A stretch of 64,000 nt of DNA from JAADFF01 sp013153035 (lineage in GTDB: Bacteria > Coprothermobacterota > Coprothermobacteria > Coprothermobacterales > JAADFF01). The stretch is from NCBI GenBank assembly GCA_026184435.1, contig CP046447.1; one strand, written 5' to 3'. This document shows, piece after piece, positions 1 through 7,893 of this stretch. A model generated the notes under the pieces. That model was not told where the DNA came from and did not search any database. It saw only the letters and a program-made list of their open reading frames with translations. Each line of letters opens with the position of its first letter. The stretch's first letter is position 1. The translations under genes and the position numbers were made by a program.

Positions 1-35
1 TCTTCAAGAATCTTCTTGGTGGTTCTGGGAGGTAA
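1..35 (+). CDS. minD: 3' end of minD (partial)
   Basis: Reading from base 3, the first bases encode FKNLLGGSGR followed by TAA at 33-35. A short basic, glycine-ending tail of this kind is usual at the C-terminus of the septum-site ATPase MinD. minE begins seven bases later, and minD-minE is the standard order. Only about ten codons are visible, so the call rests mainly on the neighbour. The ribosome-binding site of minE overlaps the stop codon. Confidence 0.6.
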   Translation, partial: FKNLLGGSGR

Positions 36-41
36 TCGGCT

Positions 42-299
42 ATGGCATGGTGGAAGAGTTTATGGAAAAACAAGGGAAAAAAGTCGGCAGATATAGCTAA
101 AGAAAGGCTTCATGTGATGCTGCTTCATCAAAGAGGACTTCTATCCAAGCAAGATTTAGAGAGTATGGAGAAGGATCTTATAGAGGTTTTATCCAAGTAT
201 TTAGATATCAATCCCGGTGAGATCGAGTTCGAGATTAAGAAAGTAGACGAAAAATATCAGGCCATTAGCTTTATTATTCCTGTTACATCTAAAAAGTGA
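42..299 (+). CDS. minE: Cell division topological specificity factor MinE
   Basis: This 85-residue protein has the MinE pattern. Residues 18-30 (IAKERLHVMLLHQ) match the MinD-binding and anti-MinCD helix, and the later stretch ISKYL-type plus the alternating acidic strand match the dimerisation domain. MinE drives pole-to-pole MinD oscillation and so places the division septum at mid-cell. The start ATG at 42 follows a GGGAGGT ribosome-binding site. The gene lies between the end of minD and rodA, with a 4-base overlap with rodA. Length is normal for the family (80-95 residues). Confidence 0.9.
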   Translation: MAWWKSLWKNKGKKSADIAKERLHVMLLHQRGLLSKQDLESMEKDLIEVLSKYLDINPGEIEFEIKKVDEKYQAISFIIPVTSKK

Positions 300-1438
300 T
301 TTCTATAGAAGCTCTGCGTAAATACCTGAAGAAGTGGTGTGGTTTTCTTTTGGCATTAACTATTATTGTCTTGATGTCTGCATCAATCATTGCCCTTATT
401 GCTGCATCTCAGTGGGGTATTCATATAACAATGCTTCCGCGACTTGCAAAGTTGCAGATGATATGGTTTGCTATTTCTATATTGGCCTTTATAGTTTTAT
501 ATCTATGGGTTGATTTCGATTTTGTTGTAGAAATAGCACCATTAATAGCTTTGCTGGTTATTGGATTGCTTTTATGGACCAAAATCATGGGAGTGTCTAT
601 TTATGGTTCACGAAGGTGGGTTGCTATAGGTAGCTTTACTTTGCAACCATCTGAGTTTGCTAAGATATCCTCTTTGTTAATGACAGTATATGCCTATAGA
701 TATAAGGAAGATTTGATAAGAGTTACTATTAGTGTTATTCTTATACTCATAACTTTAGGACTTATTATCGTACAACCTGATTTGGGTACTACTATTCTTA
801 TAGCTTCTGGTGTGCTCGTATCAGTCTTCTTTATGGGGATACCGACAATAATCTTTTTAGGAGCAGTGGCTTTCATGGCGATATTACTTCCTATTTTGTG
901 GAACCATTTAAAGGAGTATCAGAAACTAAGGGTGAAGTATTTTCTTAATCCGGCTATAGATCCTCATGGTCATGGTTACAACATTATACAGGCGCTGACT
1001 GCTGTTGGGGCAGGTGGTGTCAGTGGTATGGGAATTTACAATGCTACCCAGGCAAAGTTTGGTTTTCTACCTGTTGCCACAGCAGATTTCCTGTTTGCCT
1101 CGTATGCCCAAGCTGTCGGTTTTATCGGAGTGATAGTTCTTTTTATAGCATATGGGGTTTTGTTTTTCTGCTTGTGGTTATATGGTTTTACCACAGATGA
1201 TATAGGAAGAAAAGCTTTTATTTATGGAGCTTTATGGATATGGTTTTTTACTTTTTGGGTTAACATTGGGATGAATATAGGAGTTATGCCTGTGACTGGT
1301 GTTCCGCTTCCGTTTTTTTCCTATGGTGGTACCCAGACCCTTGCTAACTTCATAATGCTCGCCCTTATAATGCAGGCAACAAGGGAAAAGGTTGTTGTTG
1401 ATAGTATAGAAAAATTGAAATTTGGTGAGGATAAATGA
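296..1438 (+). CDS. rodA: SEDS peptidoglycan polymerase RodA
   Basis: A 380-residue polytopic membrane protein of the SEDS (shape, elongation, division, sporulation) family. About ten membrane segments can be read. GSRRWVAIG and LQPSEFAK around residues 105-125, VQPDLGTT around 160 and the terminal GVPLPFFSYGGT signature are all characteristic. RodA polymerises glycan strands for side-wall growth, normally with a class B PBP. No such PBP lies in the window. The start is GTG at 296, overlapping the minE stop. RodA is preferred over FtsW because of the minDE context and length, but FtsW is not excluded. Confidence 0.88.
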   Translation: MISIEALRKYLKKWCGFLLALTIIVLMSASIIALIAASQWGIHITMLPRLAKLQMIWFAISILAFIVLYLWVDFDFVVEIAPLIALLVIGLLLWTKIMGVSIYGSRRWVAIGSFTLQPSEFAKISSLLMTVYAYRYKEDLIRVTISVILILITLGLIIVQPDLGTTILIASGVLVSVFFMGIPTIIFLGAVAFMAILLPILWNHLKEYQKLRVKYFLNPAIDPHGHGYNIIQALTAVGAGGVSGMGIYNATQAKFGFLPVATADFLFASYAQAVGFIGVIVLFIAYGVLFFCLWLYGFTTDDIGRKAFIYGALWIWFFTFWVNIGMNIGVMPVTGVPLPFFSYGGTQTLANFIMLALIMQATREKVVVDSIEKLKFGEDK

Positions 1439-3270
1439 TAGATAGATTGACAAGAAAACAGCTGTATAGTGTGAAAAAACCTGGTAGGTATATTGGTAAG
1501 GAGTATGGAGGCATAGTCAAAGAGCATTATGATGTATCGTATCTGTCTGTATATCCTGATTTATATGAAGTGGGGATTTCTTATTTCGGTTTGCATATAT
1601 TCCACTTTATGATTAATGAAATTAGTTGGGCTTATCACGATTATGCTTTTGTTCCTGCTCCTGATATGGAAAGACTTATGAGAAGGGAAAACATCCCTCC
1701 TTATGGAATGCAGTCGTATAAATCTGCAGTCACTTTCGATGTGATAGGTTTCCATGTTCTTACGGAGATGAATTTTACTAATATTCTTCTGTTTTTAGAC
1801 TTGGCGGGAATACCACTGAAAACAGAGGATAGAAAAACAGGTGACTGGCCCCTCATTGTTGCCGGAGGTCCGGCTATTTCTAATCCTGAACCCATGGCAG
1901 ATTTTATAGATATTGTGTTTATTGGAGATGGAGAGGTTAATATACCACCTTTTTTGAAAATTATTAAAGAGGCTAAGAAAAAAACTTTTCCTCGTGAGTG
2001 GATTATCGATAGAGTTTATAGAGATATTCCCAGTGCTTATATTCCATCTAAATATGATGTAGATTTCCGTAGTATGGAAGTTATTAAGCTTGATGGTAAG
2101 TTTGTCAAAGGTGCAAGAGCGTCTAGAGATGAGATGTATATTCCCAGAAAAATGCTTGTTCCCAATATTGAAGGTATACAAGAAAAGGCCACCGTGGAGA
2201 TTTTCAGGGGATGCACAAGAGGGTGTAGGTATTGTCATGCAGGACAATATTATCGCCCTGTTAGAGAAATTGATTATAATCAAGCAGTATCGGTTCTTAA
2301 AGATATTATTAGCTATACAGGTTTTCTAGATGCTGGGGTTCTTTCTCTGTCTACTATGGATTACTCGGCCATCGAAGAGTTTGTTACTCTTCTAAAGAAT
2401 GATTCCTATTTTAGCGATGTACGCTTTACATTACCATCTCTCAGAGTAGAATCTTTATATGAAAACTTGCTGGAAATGGTCGATCCTCACCATTCCATTA
2501 ACTTAACTATTGCTCCTGAGGTGGGAAGTGACAGATTGCGCAGAGTTATTAATAAAGACTTTACCAATGAGCATGTTCTTGAGGCTATAAAACGTTTAGG
2601 GGAGAGGGGTTGGACCAAATTTAAGTTTTATTTCATGCTCGGTTTGCCAACAGAGACCGATGATGATGCGGCAGAAATAGCAAAGATGCTTCTCAGAGCG
2701 GATAATATTTTGGCTACTTTAGGTCATCGCAAACGGAATATATCTGCCACTATTGGTTTGTTTATACCCAAGCCTCATACACCATTTCAATGGACTGCTC
2801 AAATAAGTTTGGATGATTACAGCAGAAGATTATCTATTATTAAACGTATGGTAAGAAAGAGAAGAAAGATAACAGTCCGAAGTCATCCTTCTTTCATATC
2901 AATTGTTGAGGGAGTGCTTAGCAGAGGTGATAGGCGACTAGGTGATGTGATATATAAAGCATATAAACTGGGTGCTAGACTTGATGCGTGGGATGAGCAT
3001 TTTAATGAAGATGCATGGAGGGAGGCATTTTCAGATATAGATGTCGAAGCATATCTTGGTTATAGAGGACTTGGATGGACATTACCATGGGATAGAATAT
3101 GGGTAGGTATGTCTAAGTATCACCTTAAGAAAGACTGGCAAAGGGCTATTCGAGGGGAGATTTTACAAGACTGTAGACTTGGATGCTATGGATGTGGTGT
3201 GTGTGATTTTAAAAAGATATATAATACGCTTGTATTTGAAGGAAGATTGCCGGTGATTGCTCATGAGTAA
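1435..3270 (+). CDS. B12-binding-type radical SAM protein, TIGR03960 family
   Basis: A 611-residue protein. The N-terminal half carries a cobalamin-binding-like Rossmann region (LIVAGGPAISNPEP and the following DIVFIGDGE). The radical SAM cluster motif CTRGCRYC lies near residue 260 and is followed by the TIM-barrel core. A cysteine cluster (CRLGCYGCGVC) near residue 590 may hold a second iron-sulfur site. The family is conserved in low-GC bacteria next to a DUF2344 gene, as here, and its substrate is unknown. It may act in RNA or ribosome modification given its usual neighbours rng and rplU, but those are absent here. The start ATG overlaps the rodA stop. Confidence 0.85.
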   Translation: MIDRLTRKQLYSVKKPGRYIGKEYGGIVKEHYDVSYLSVYPDLYEVGISYFGLHIFHFMINEISWAYHDYAFVPAPDMERLMRRENIPPYGMQSYKSAVTFDVIGFHVLTEMNFTNILLFLDLAGIPLKTEDRKTGDWPLIVAGGPAISNPEPMADFIDIVFIGDGEVNIPPFLKIIKEAKKKTFPREWIIDRVYRDIPSAYIPSKYDVDFRSMEVIKLDGKFVKGARASRDEMYIPRKMLVPNIEGIQEKATVEIFRGCTRGCRYCHAGQYYRPVREIDYNQAVSVLKDIISYTGFLDAGVLSLSTMDYSAIEEFVTLLKNDSYFSDVRFTLPSLRVESLYENLLEMVDPHHSINLTIAPEVGSDRLRRVINKDFTNEHVLEAIKRLGERGWTKFKFYFMLGLPTETDDDAAEIAKMLLRADNILATLGHRKRNISATIGLFIPKPHTPFQWTAQISLDDYSRRLSIIKRMVRKRRKITVRSHPSFISIVEGVLSRGDRRLGDVIYKAYKLGARLDAWDEHFNEDAWREAFSDIDVEAYLGYRGLGWTLPWDRIWVGMSKYHLKKDWQRAIRGEILQDCRLGCYGCGVCDFKKIYNTLVFEGRLPVIAHE

Positions 3271-3724
3271 ATTAACATTGTTTTTTACCAAAGAGTATCC
3301 TCAAAGCTTTCTATCTTATAGAGACTACCTAAGACATATTATATACGCTCTTCGAAGAGCTGGAGCTGAGTTTTCTTTTTCAGAAGGTTTTCATCCTCGT
3401 CCGCAGATTTATTCAGTGGCATCTTTATCTCTTGGTGTCGAGAGTCGTATAGAACCGGTATCAGTGGAATTGAGAGCCCCATTCGATGATGAAGTGTTGC
3501 CACTGGTTTTGCCTGTAGGGATACATTATCTTGGAAAAATTGATGGATATATTGAAAGTTATTTAGCGTTGTATAGATATAAAAATACATACTTTTTACT
3601 TTCTCATCCTAAAGAGGGATTAGGTAAGTTTATCAAGGAGAAAAATATACCACCTTATGAGATAATAAAAGAAGACATTATTACTGCCAGTGGTTCTATG
3701 CTGTATTATTTGGGGGTGAAATAG
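3263..3724 (+). CDS. DUF2344 (TIGR03936) radical SAM-linked protein
   Basis: A protein of about 153 residues matching DUF2344: YRDYLRHIIYALRRAGAEF followed by FSEGFHPRPQI and an LSLGVES segment. It is the partner of the upstream TIGR03960 radical SAM protein; the two are separate genes here and fused in some bacteria. The start chosen is the ATG at 3263, which overlaps the upstream stop. The protein is shorter than many family members (about 200 or more residues), so the C-terminal part may be reduced. Function unknown. Confidence 0.8.
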   Translation: MSKLTLFFTKEYPQSFLSYRDYLRHIIYALRRAGAEFSFSEGFHPRPQIYSVASLSLGVESRIEPVSVELRAPFDDEVLPLVLPVGIHYLGKIDGYIESYLALYRYKNTYFLLSHPKEGLGKFIKEKNIPPYEIIKEDIITASGSMLYYLGVK

Positions 3725-4864
3725 GTGGCCATTACCATTGAGCGTGAAGATTTACCAGAAGAGCTATCTCGTATACTAGATTACTCTATTAATATTAAAG
3801 CTACTGATGTTCATTTTCGGGCTGGAAAACCTGTGTATATGAGGATAGCGAAGCATATGATTCCTTTTCCAGAGCTGGGTAGCTTTGATAAGAAAAAACT
3901 GGAAACCTTTGTTGATGCTTTGCTGAGTAAAACAGTTAAAGGAGTTGTAACCTCTCGAGGACAGGTGGAAACATCATTCAATTATGCTTCTGTAGCAAGA
4001 TTTCGTCTCACAGTGTTTCTTAGCATGGGAAGGTTTGCACTCTCGTTTAGATATATTCCTATAACTATTCCTACTCCTGAAGAACTCCACTTGCCTGAAA
4101 CTGTAAAGAAGGTTGTTGATTTTTCTGATGGTATTGTTTTGGTTGTTGGTCCTACAGGTTCTGGTAAAACAACAACTTTGGCATCTATGGTAGATCTTAT
4201 TAACGCTCAGAGAAAGCTTCATATACTAACACTTGAAGATCCTGTAGAATATTTCTTTGAAGATAAAGAGTCACTTGTGACTCAACGTAGTTTGGATAGT
4301 GATTCTAGTGATTTTAAGACCATGCTTAGAGAAGCTCTTAGAGAAGATCCAGATGTTATAGTCATTGGTGAGATGCGTTCTATGGAGGATTTTGAGTTTG
4401 GCATACAGGCGGCCGATAGTGGTCATCTTGTGTTTGCCGCTGTTCATACTGTTGATACAGTTCAGACAATTCACCGTATTGTAGATGCTTTTCCTCCTAT
4501 TGCACAAAGGCAAATACGCGATTCATTAGCATCGCTTATAAGGGCTGTTTTTGCCCAGAGGTTATTGCCTTTGAAGAACAATGAAGGTGTTGTTCCAGCT
4601 GTTGAGATAGCTTGGGGTAGCCATATAGAAAAGCAGATTCGTGAGAACAATATAGACCAAATTTATGACATTATAAAAAATGGAAGAGAACTTGGAATGC
4701 AGACATTAAATCAGGCTATTGCTGAGCTTGTGGCCAAAGACATGGTTTCCCCAGAGGAAGCAATGATGGCAACCCATAGACCTAAGGAACTAGCTCTTCT
4801 ATTAAAAGGCTTTACTGGTACGGCATTAGGAGGTAGTGCTGTTGACTGGCTTATGGATGACTAA
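3725..4864 (+). CDS. PilT/GspE-type secretion or twitching ATPase
   Basis: A 379-residue type II/IV secretion ATPase of PilT layout. It has a PAS-like N-domain (residues 1-115), Walker A GPTGSGKTT at 142-150, an Asp box (LEDPVEY), a Walker B region (DPDVIVIGEMR) and a His box (HLVFAAVHTVDT). PilT powers retraction of type IV pili. The usual PilT C-terminal AIRNLIRE retraction motif is not evident: the corresponding area reads IYDIIKNGRELGM. There is no pilin, pilB or pilC in the window, so the exact machine is unknown. The start is GTG directly after the preceding stop. Confidence 0.8.
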   Translation: MAITIEREDLPEELSRILDYSINIKATDVHFRAGKPVYMRIAKHMIPFPELGSFDKKKLETFVDALLSKTVKGVVTSRGQVETSFNYASVARFRLTVFLSMGRFALSFRYIPITIPTPEELHLPETVKKVVDFSDGIVLVVGPTGSGKTTTLASMVDLINAQRKLHILTLEDPVEYFFEDKESLVTQRSLDSDSSDFKTMLREALREDPDVIVIGEMRSMEDFEFGIQAADSGHLVFAAVHTVDTVQTIHRIVDAFPPIAQRQIRDSLASLIRAVFAQRLLPLKNNEGVVPAVEIAWGSHIEKQIRENNIDQIYDIIKNGRELGMQTLNQAIAELVAKDMVSPEEAMMATHRPKELALLLKGFTGTALGGSAVDWLMDD

Positions 4865-5447
4865 AGATGTAGAAAACCGTCTTCGTGCTTATGCTGAGAT
4901 GGTGCTTCGCTATGGAAAGAGTTTGACTTCCCATGATAGTTTTGAAGAGGTATGGGCCTTATCAATTCTTGATAGTGTAATAGGTTGGCAGCATGTTAAA
5001 GAGTCGTGTCAAGCGTACAGATGTGATACTGTTACAGATATTGGTAGTGGAGCAGGTTTTCCTGCTATTGTTATAGCTATATTGGAGCCGCAAATTACAG
5101 TAAGAGCCATTGAAAAGAAAAAGAAGGCGGTAATTTTTATGGAGATGGTTAAAGATAGGTTTCAGCTTAAAAACTTTTTTCCTCAGTGGACAGATATTAC
5201 AAAGGAAAGAATTACAGAAGGTATAGTTACATCAAGAGCTGTGGCTCCTCTTGATGAGTTTTTATCTCTTATTAATAGCTCAGTCTTTACTCCCCTTTAT
5301 CTATGGAAAGGACCAAACTGGATGTCCGAATTTAAAAAGTATCGTAGTGTGTGGTATCCTTTTCATGAGGTAGGGTATGAGCTTACCATTGGTAGAGAGA
5401 AGAGAAAACGGATTATAGTGGGGTTGAAGAGGTATGAGAAGAACTAG
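4842..5447 (+). CDS. rsmG: 16S rRNA (guanine-527-N7)-methyltransferase RsmG
   Basis: An SAM-dependent methyltransferase of about 202 residues with the RsmG pattern: VTDIGSGAGFPAIVIAI as the SAM-binding glycine loop, then an AIEKKKKAVIFM segment and TSRAVAPLDEFL, which corresponds to the conserved SRAxA motif. It methylates N7 of G527 in 16S rRNA. I chose the TTG at 4842 because AGGAGGT at 4828-4834 sits seven bases before it. ATG at 4857 is possible but has no nearby ribosome-binding site. It overlaps the end of the PilT gene, which implies translational coupling. Confidence 0.85.
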   Translation: MTGLWMTKDVENRLRAYAEMVLRYGKSLTSHDSFEEVWALSILDSVIGWQHVKESCQAYRCDTVTDIGSGAGFPAIVIAILEPQITVRAIEKKKKAVIFMEMVKDRFQLKNFFPQWTDITKERITEGIVTSRAVAPLDEFLSLINSSVFTPLYLWKGPNWMSEFKKYRSVWYPFHEVGYELTIGREKRKRIIVGLKRYEKN

Positions 5448-6669
5448 ACGAGATAATACAAGAAAAAAAGTTGATCGAACGAAAAATGCTGTTGAAAGAA
5501 CGGTAATTTTAGACGAACATGACAAAAAGAATCATGTAAGTCGGAAAGGTTCATGGCTTAGGTACTTATTTACTGTTTTTATTGGTGCTATGGTTGTTGT
5601 AGCTATTTTGTTGTTTTTAACTTATAAATCCATGACAGTACTTTTTCCATGGATATTTGGAAACCATAGTGACACTAAGACTGATGTAATTCAGAAAACT
5701 TACTTAAATATTGCGATTCCCGTTTTTCAAGAAGGGAAGATAACATATGAAAAGAAGAAGATTGCCGATGCTGGAGAAGAGTTTACCATTTCTTATGTAT
5801 ATTCTCAATTTTCAGAACATAACGGCTTTACTTTAGGATACGATACCAAGAATAAGCTAAGAATTATATCTGTGGAGAAGGGAACATCTGGTTGGGAAGT
5901 TTATTTATCTGGTAGTGGAATACCGTTTTATACCTCTTGGCGTATAAGGCAACAGATATGTCAAGCCTTGGATAATATAGAGCAAAATATCAATGAACAT
6001 GTTATTTTGTATTATGATGGTATGAACATAAGAAAGTTTATTCCCTGTGATGCTAAGGATGGTTATATGGTTTTCTATGTTCGAGGTAGTAGTGTAAGGG
6101 CTCGTTGGATATATGACGAAGCAATCAATAAGTCTGATTTGACATCATACTTCATGACTGTTCTTAAGATGGCTTCTCAGCTTGGGGATACAGACTTTAT
6201 AGATATGGTGACTTCGGTATCATTTGAAAACAATGTCTTAACAGTTAAAGTGAAAAAAGGTTCTTTTGCCGGTGCAGATCCATATGTGAGGTATGCTCTT
6301 ATATACAACATGATGTACCTTTATCCTTATATTTCTACTATTCGTGTGGAAGATGAGAAAGCTTTGCCATACGTAGATACAAGATTGGACCCAATTTTGC
6401 TTGTGCCCACAACGGGAGACGATTTCTTAGCCCGAATGGGAGATAGATTGTCTTTTACTAAGCAGCTGAGCGATACTTTCCCTGTTATTAATTCGGTAAA
6501 GATCGGTAATGGAAAAGCTGTAATTGATTTGAAGTATATCCCTTCAAGAGAGATAACACAAGCTATATTGCGAAGTACTATCTCTGCTAAAGAGGTAACT
6601 AGCGTTATCTTAACAATTGGTGGTAAATCTGTACCTTTTTGGGCCGATCCGTTTGAGGAAGATTTCTGA
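5434..6669 (+). CDS. Single-pass membrane protein with GerMN-like repeats
   Basis: A 411-residue protein with a basic N-terminus, one membrane segment at about residues 43-67 and a long extracytoplasmic part. That part contains units resembling the GerMN fold: a strand pattern such as LRIISVEKGTSGWEVYLSG, then an RQQICQAL helix, and a C-terminal copy (GNGKAVIDLKYIPSREITQAIL). GerMN domains occur in germination and cell-envelope lipoproteins; the function here is unknown. ATG at 5434 overlaps rsmG by 14 bases, and the 3' end overlaps the convergent gene by 60 bases. The domain assignment is by pattern only. Confidence 0.55.
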   Translation: MRRTRRDNTRKKVDRTKNAVERTVILDEHDKKNHVSRKGSWLRYLFTVFIGAMVVVAILLFLTYKSMTVLFPWIFGNHSDTKTDVIQKTYLNIAIPVFQEGKITYEKKKIADAGEEFTISYVYSQFSEHNGFTLGYDTKNKLRIISVEKGTSGWEVYLSGSGIPFYTSWRIRQQICQALDNIEQNINEHVILYYDGMNIRKFIPCDAKDGYMVFYVRGSSVRARWIYDEAINKSDLTSYFMTVLKMASQLGDTDFIDMVTSVSFENNVLTVKVKKGSFAGADPYVRYALIYNMMYLYPYISTIRVEDEKALPYVDTRLDPILLVPTTGDDFLARMGDRLSFTKQLSDTFPVINSVKIGNGKAVIDLKYIPSREITQAILRSTISAKEVTSVILTIGGKSVPFWADPFEEDF

Positions 6670-7893
6670 TTGATTTACAAGAATATTGTGATTTCTGCTT
6701 GTTATGTATAAGTTCTTTTTGATAGCCGTACCCTTATCTTTTGTTGTATATATCCATGGAAATGGATTATGAAATTTGCCTTTATATATACATGTTTTAC
6801 TATTTGGTGTTCCTAAGAGAGGTTGTAGAGGTCCATTTGTGCCTATGCGCTGAATTTGTAATATATCTGTTAGAGATACCTTTCTCACGAAAAACATGTG
6901 GAATAACGCACCGGTATGGGTATAGTTGTGATTATATACAAGGTTTAAATATGATCTGATAGTTCTATATGCTATGTTGCTAATAGATGGTGGTTTTGAT
7001 AGTCCTAGAATACGTCTGAAGATATATTCAATATATTTCGGATCATGCTTTTTCGCCATAGCTTTTAAGTAATTAATGTTTCTTTTCATAAACAACAGGC
7101 GATGCAGTTCTCCATTGTGTGGTAAGTGAGATATATGTTTCTCTGTCCTTTTCTGAATATCTTCCAGATTTTTCACTAGTGAATATGCGCTTGCTTGAAA
7201 TAAAGCTTCATAGTATGGATATACTTGTTTCCACAAATTTATGTTTCCATAAGGGTGGAAAAGTGAGCATTCGGGGTGAGAATATTCTTGTAAAGGGTGT
7301 TTGATGTTTCTAATATTCAGAAGATACATGTATAAACTTATGCTGTGGTCCCATATACTAACACTGTATGCCGGCCTATTGTCTGTTGGGCAATACGATA
7401 ATATTGGTTTGTATATCTTGTTTATAACTTCTACCTTATCCTTCATGTATCCGTTAATGAGGATCTTAAGGTTTTTTGCTAAAAGTTTTTGCATGTGCGG
7501 AATTTCTGAGATACTGCATTTAATCGTTTTTCCAAAGAAGTTCATTTGTATCATGTGGTCTTTTACTGGTGTACGGGTCTGCACTGGAGGGGGAAATGAA
7601 AAGTTTTTTATATGATCTTGTCTATCTGCTTCTTTAAATATCTTCAGTGTTCCAGTAACATAGCTATCATGATGTTTTGTCATTATATCGAGGTATGTTA
7701 TATCCGGTGCCCATAATGTAGATTTCTCTAAAATACTCCTAATATATGGGTACTTATCTAGAAGTATATGAGCGTGCATGTCAGGTATGTAACTGTTATT
7801 TTCTTTAGATAAAAAATATTCAAGAGATACTTTTCCCAGATCATGAATGATGGCCGATATAAGAAGGTCTAAATTAACGATTGTCGCTTCCAA
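6610..7893 (-). CDS. HD-domain protein resembling the N-terminal part of Cas10
   Basis: A 427-residue protein. Residues 17-18 (HD of AIIHDLGK), 74-75 (HH of TKHHDS) and the AD at 89-90 make a metal-binding HD pattern. Residues 169-184 read PTDNRP, then SIWDHS, which resembles the PADTRxP...SLYDH element after the HD domain in Cas10/Cmr2/Cas10d. No GGDD palm motif follows. The protein is rich in His, Asn, Tyr and Ile. It starts at TTG 7893, overlaps the preceding amidase gene by 20 bases and has no cas gene or CRISPR nearby. It could be a stand-alone nuclease or phosphohydrolase, and the Cas10 link is an inference from short motifs. Confidence 0.5.
   Translation of the reverse strand: MEATIVNLDLLISAIIHDLGKVSLEYFLSKENNSYIPDMHAHILLDKYPYIRSILEKSTLWAPDITYLDIMTKHHDSYVTGTLKIFKEADRQDHIKNFSFPPPVQTRTPVKDHMIQMNFFGKTIKCSISEIPHMQKLLAKNLKILINGYMKDKVEVINKIYKPILSYCPTDNRPAYSVSIWDHSISLYMYLLNIRNIKHPLQEYSHPECSLFHPYGNINLWKQVYPYYEALFQASAYSLVKNLEDIQKRTEKHISHLPHNGELHRLLFMKRNINYLKAMAKKHDPKYIEYIFRRILGLSKPPSISNIAYRTIRSYLNLVYNHNYTHTGALFHMFFVRKVSLTDILQIQRIGTNGPLQPLLGTPNSKTCIYKGKFHNPFPWIYTTKDKGTAIKKNLYITSRNHNILVNQSEIFLKRIGPKRYRFTTNC

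Noticed and set aside
6600..6700. Terminator between the GerMN-like gene and the HD-domain gene
   Set aside because: The 60-base convergent overlap has only weak short inverted repeats and no T-run after a stable stem.
6741..7615. Three plus-strand frames of 61-104 codons
   Set aside because: They lie opposite the HD-domain gene, which has recognisable motifs; they have no family features and no consistent ribosome-binding sites.
6610..7893. CRISPR-Cas locus around the Cas10-like protein
   Set aside because: No regularly spaced repeats and no other cas gene are visible in the window.
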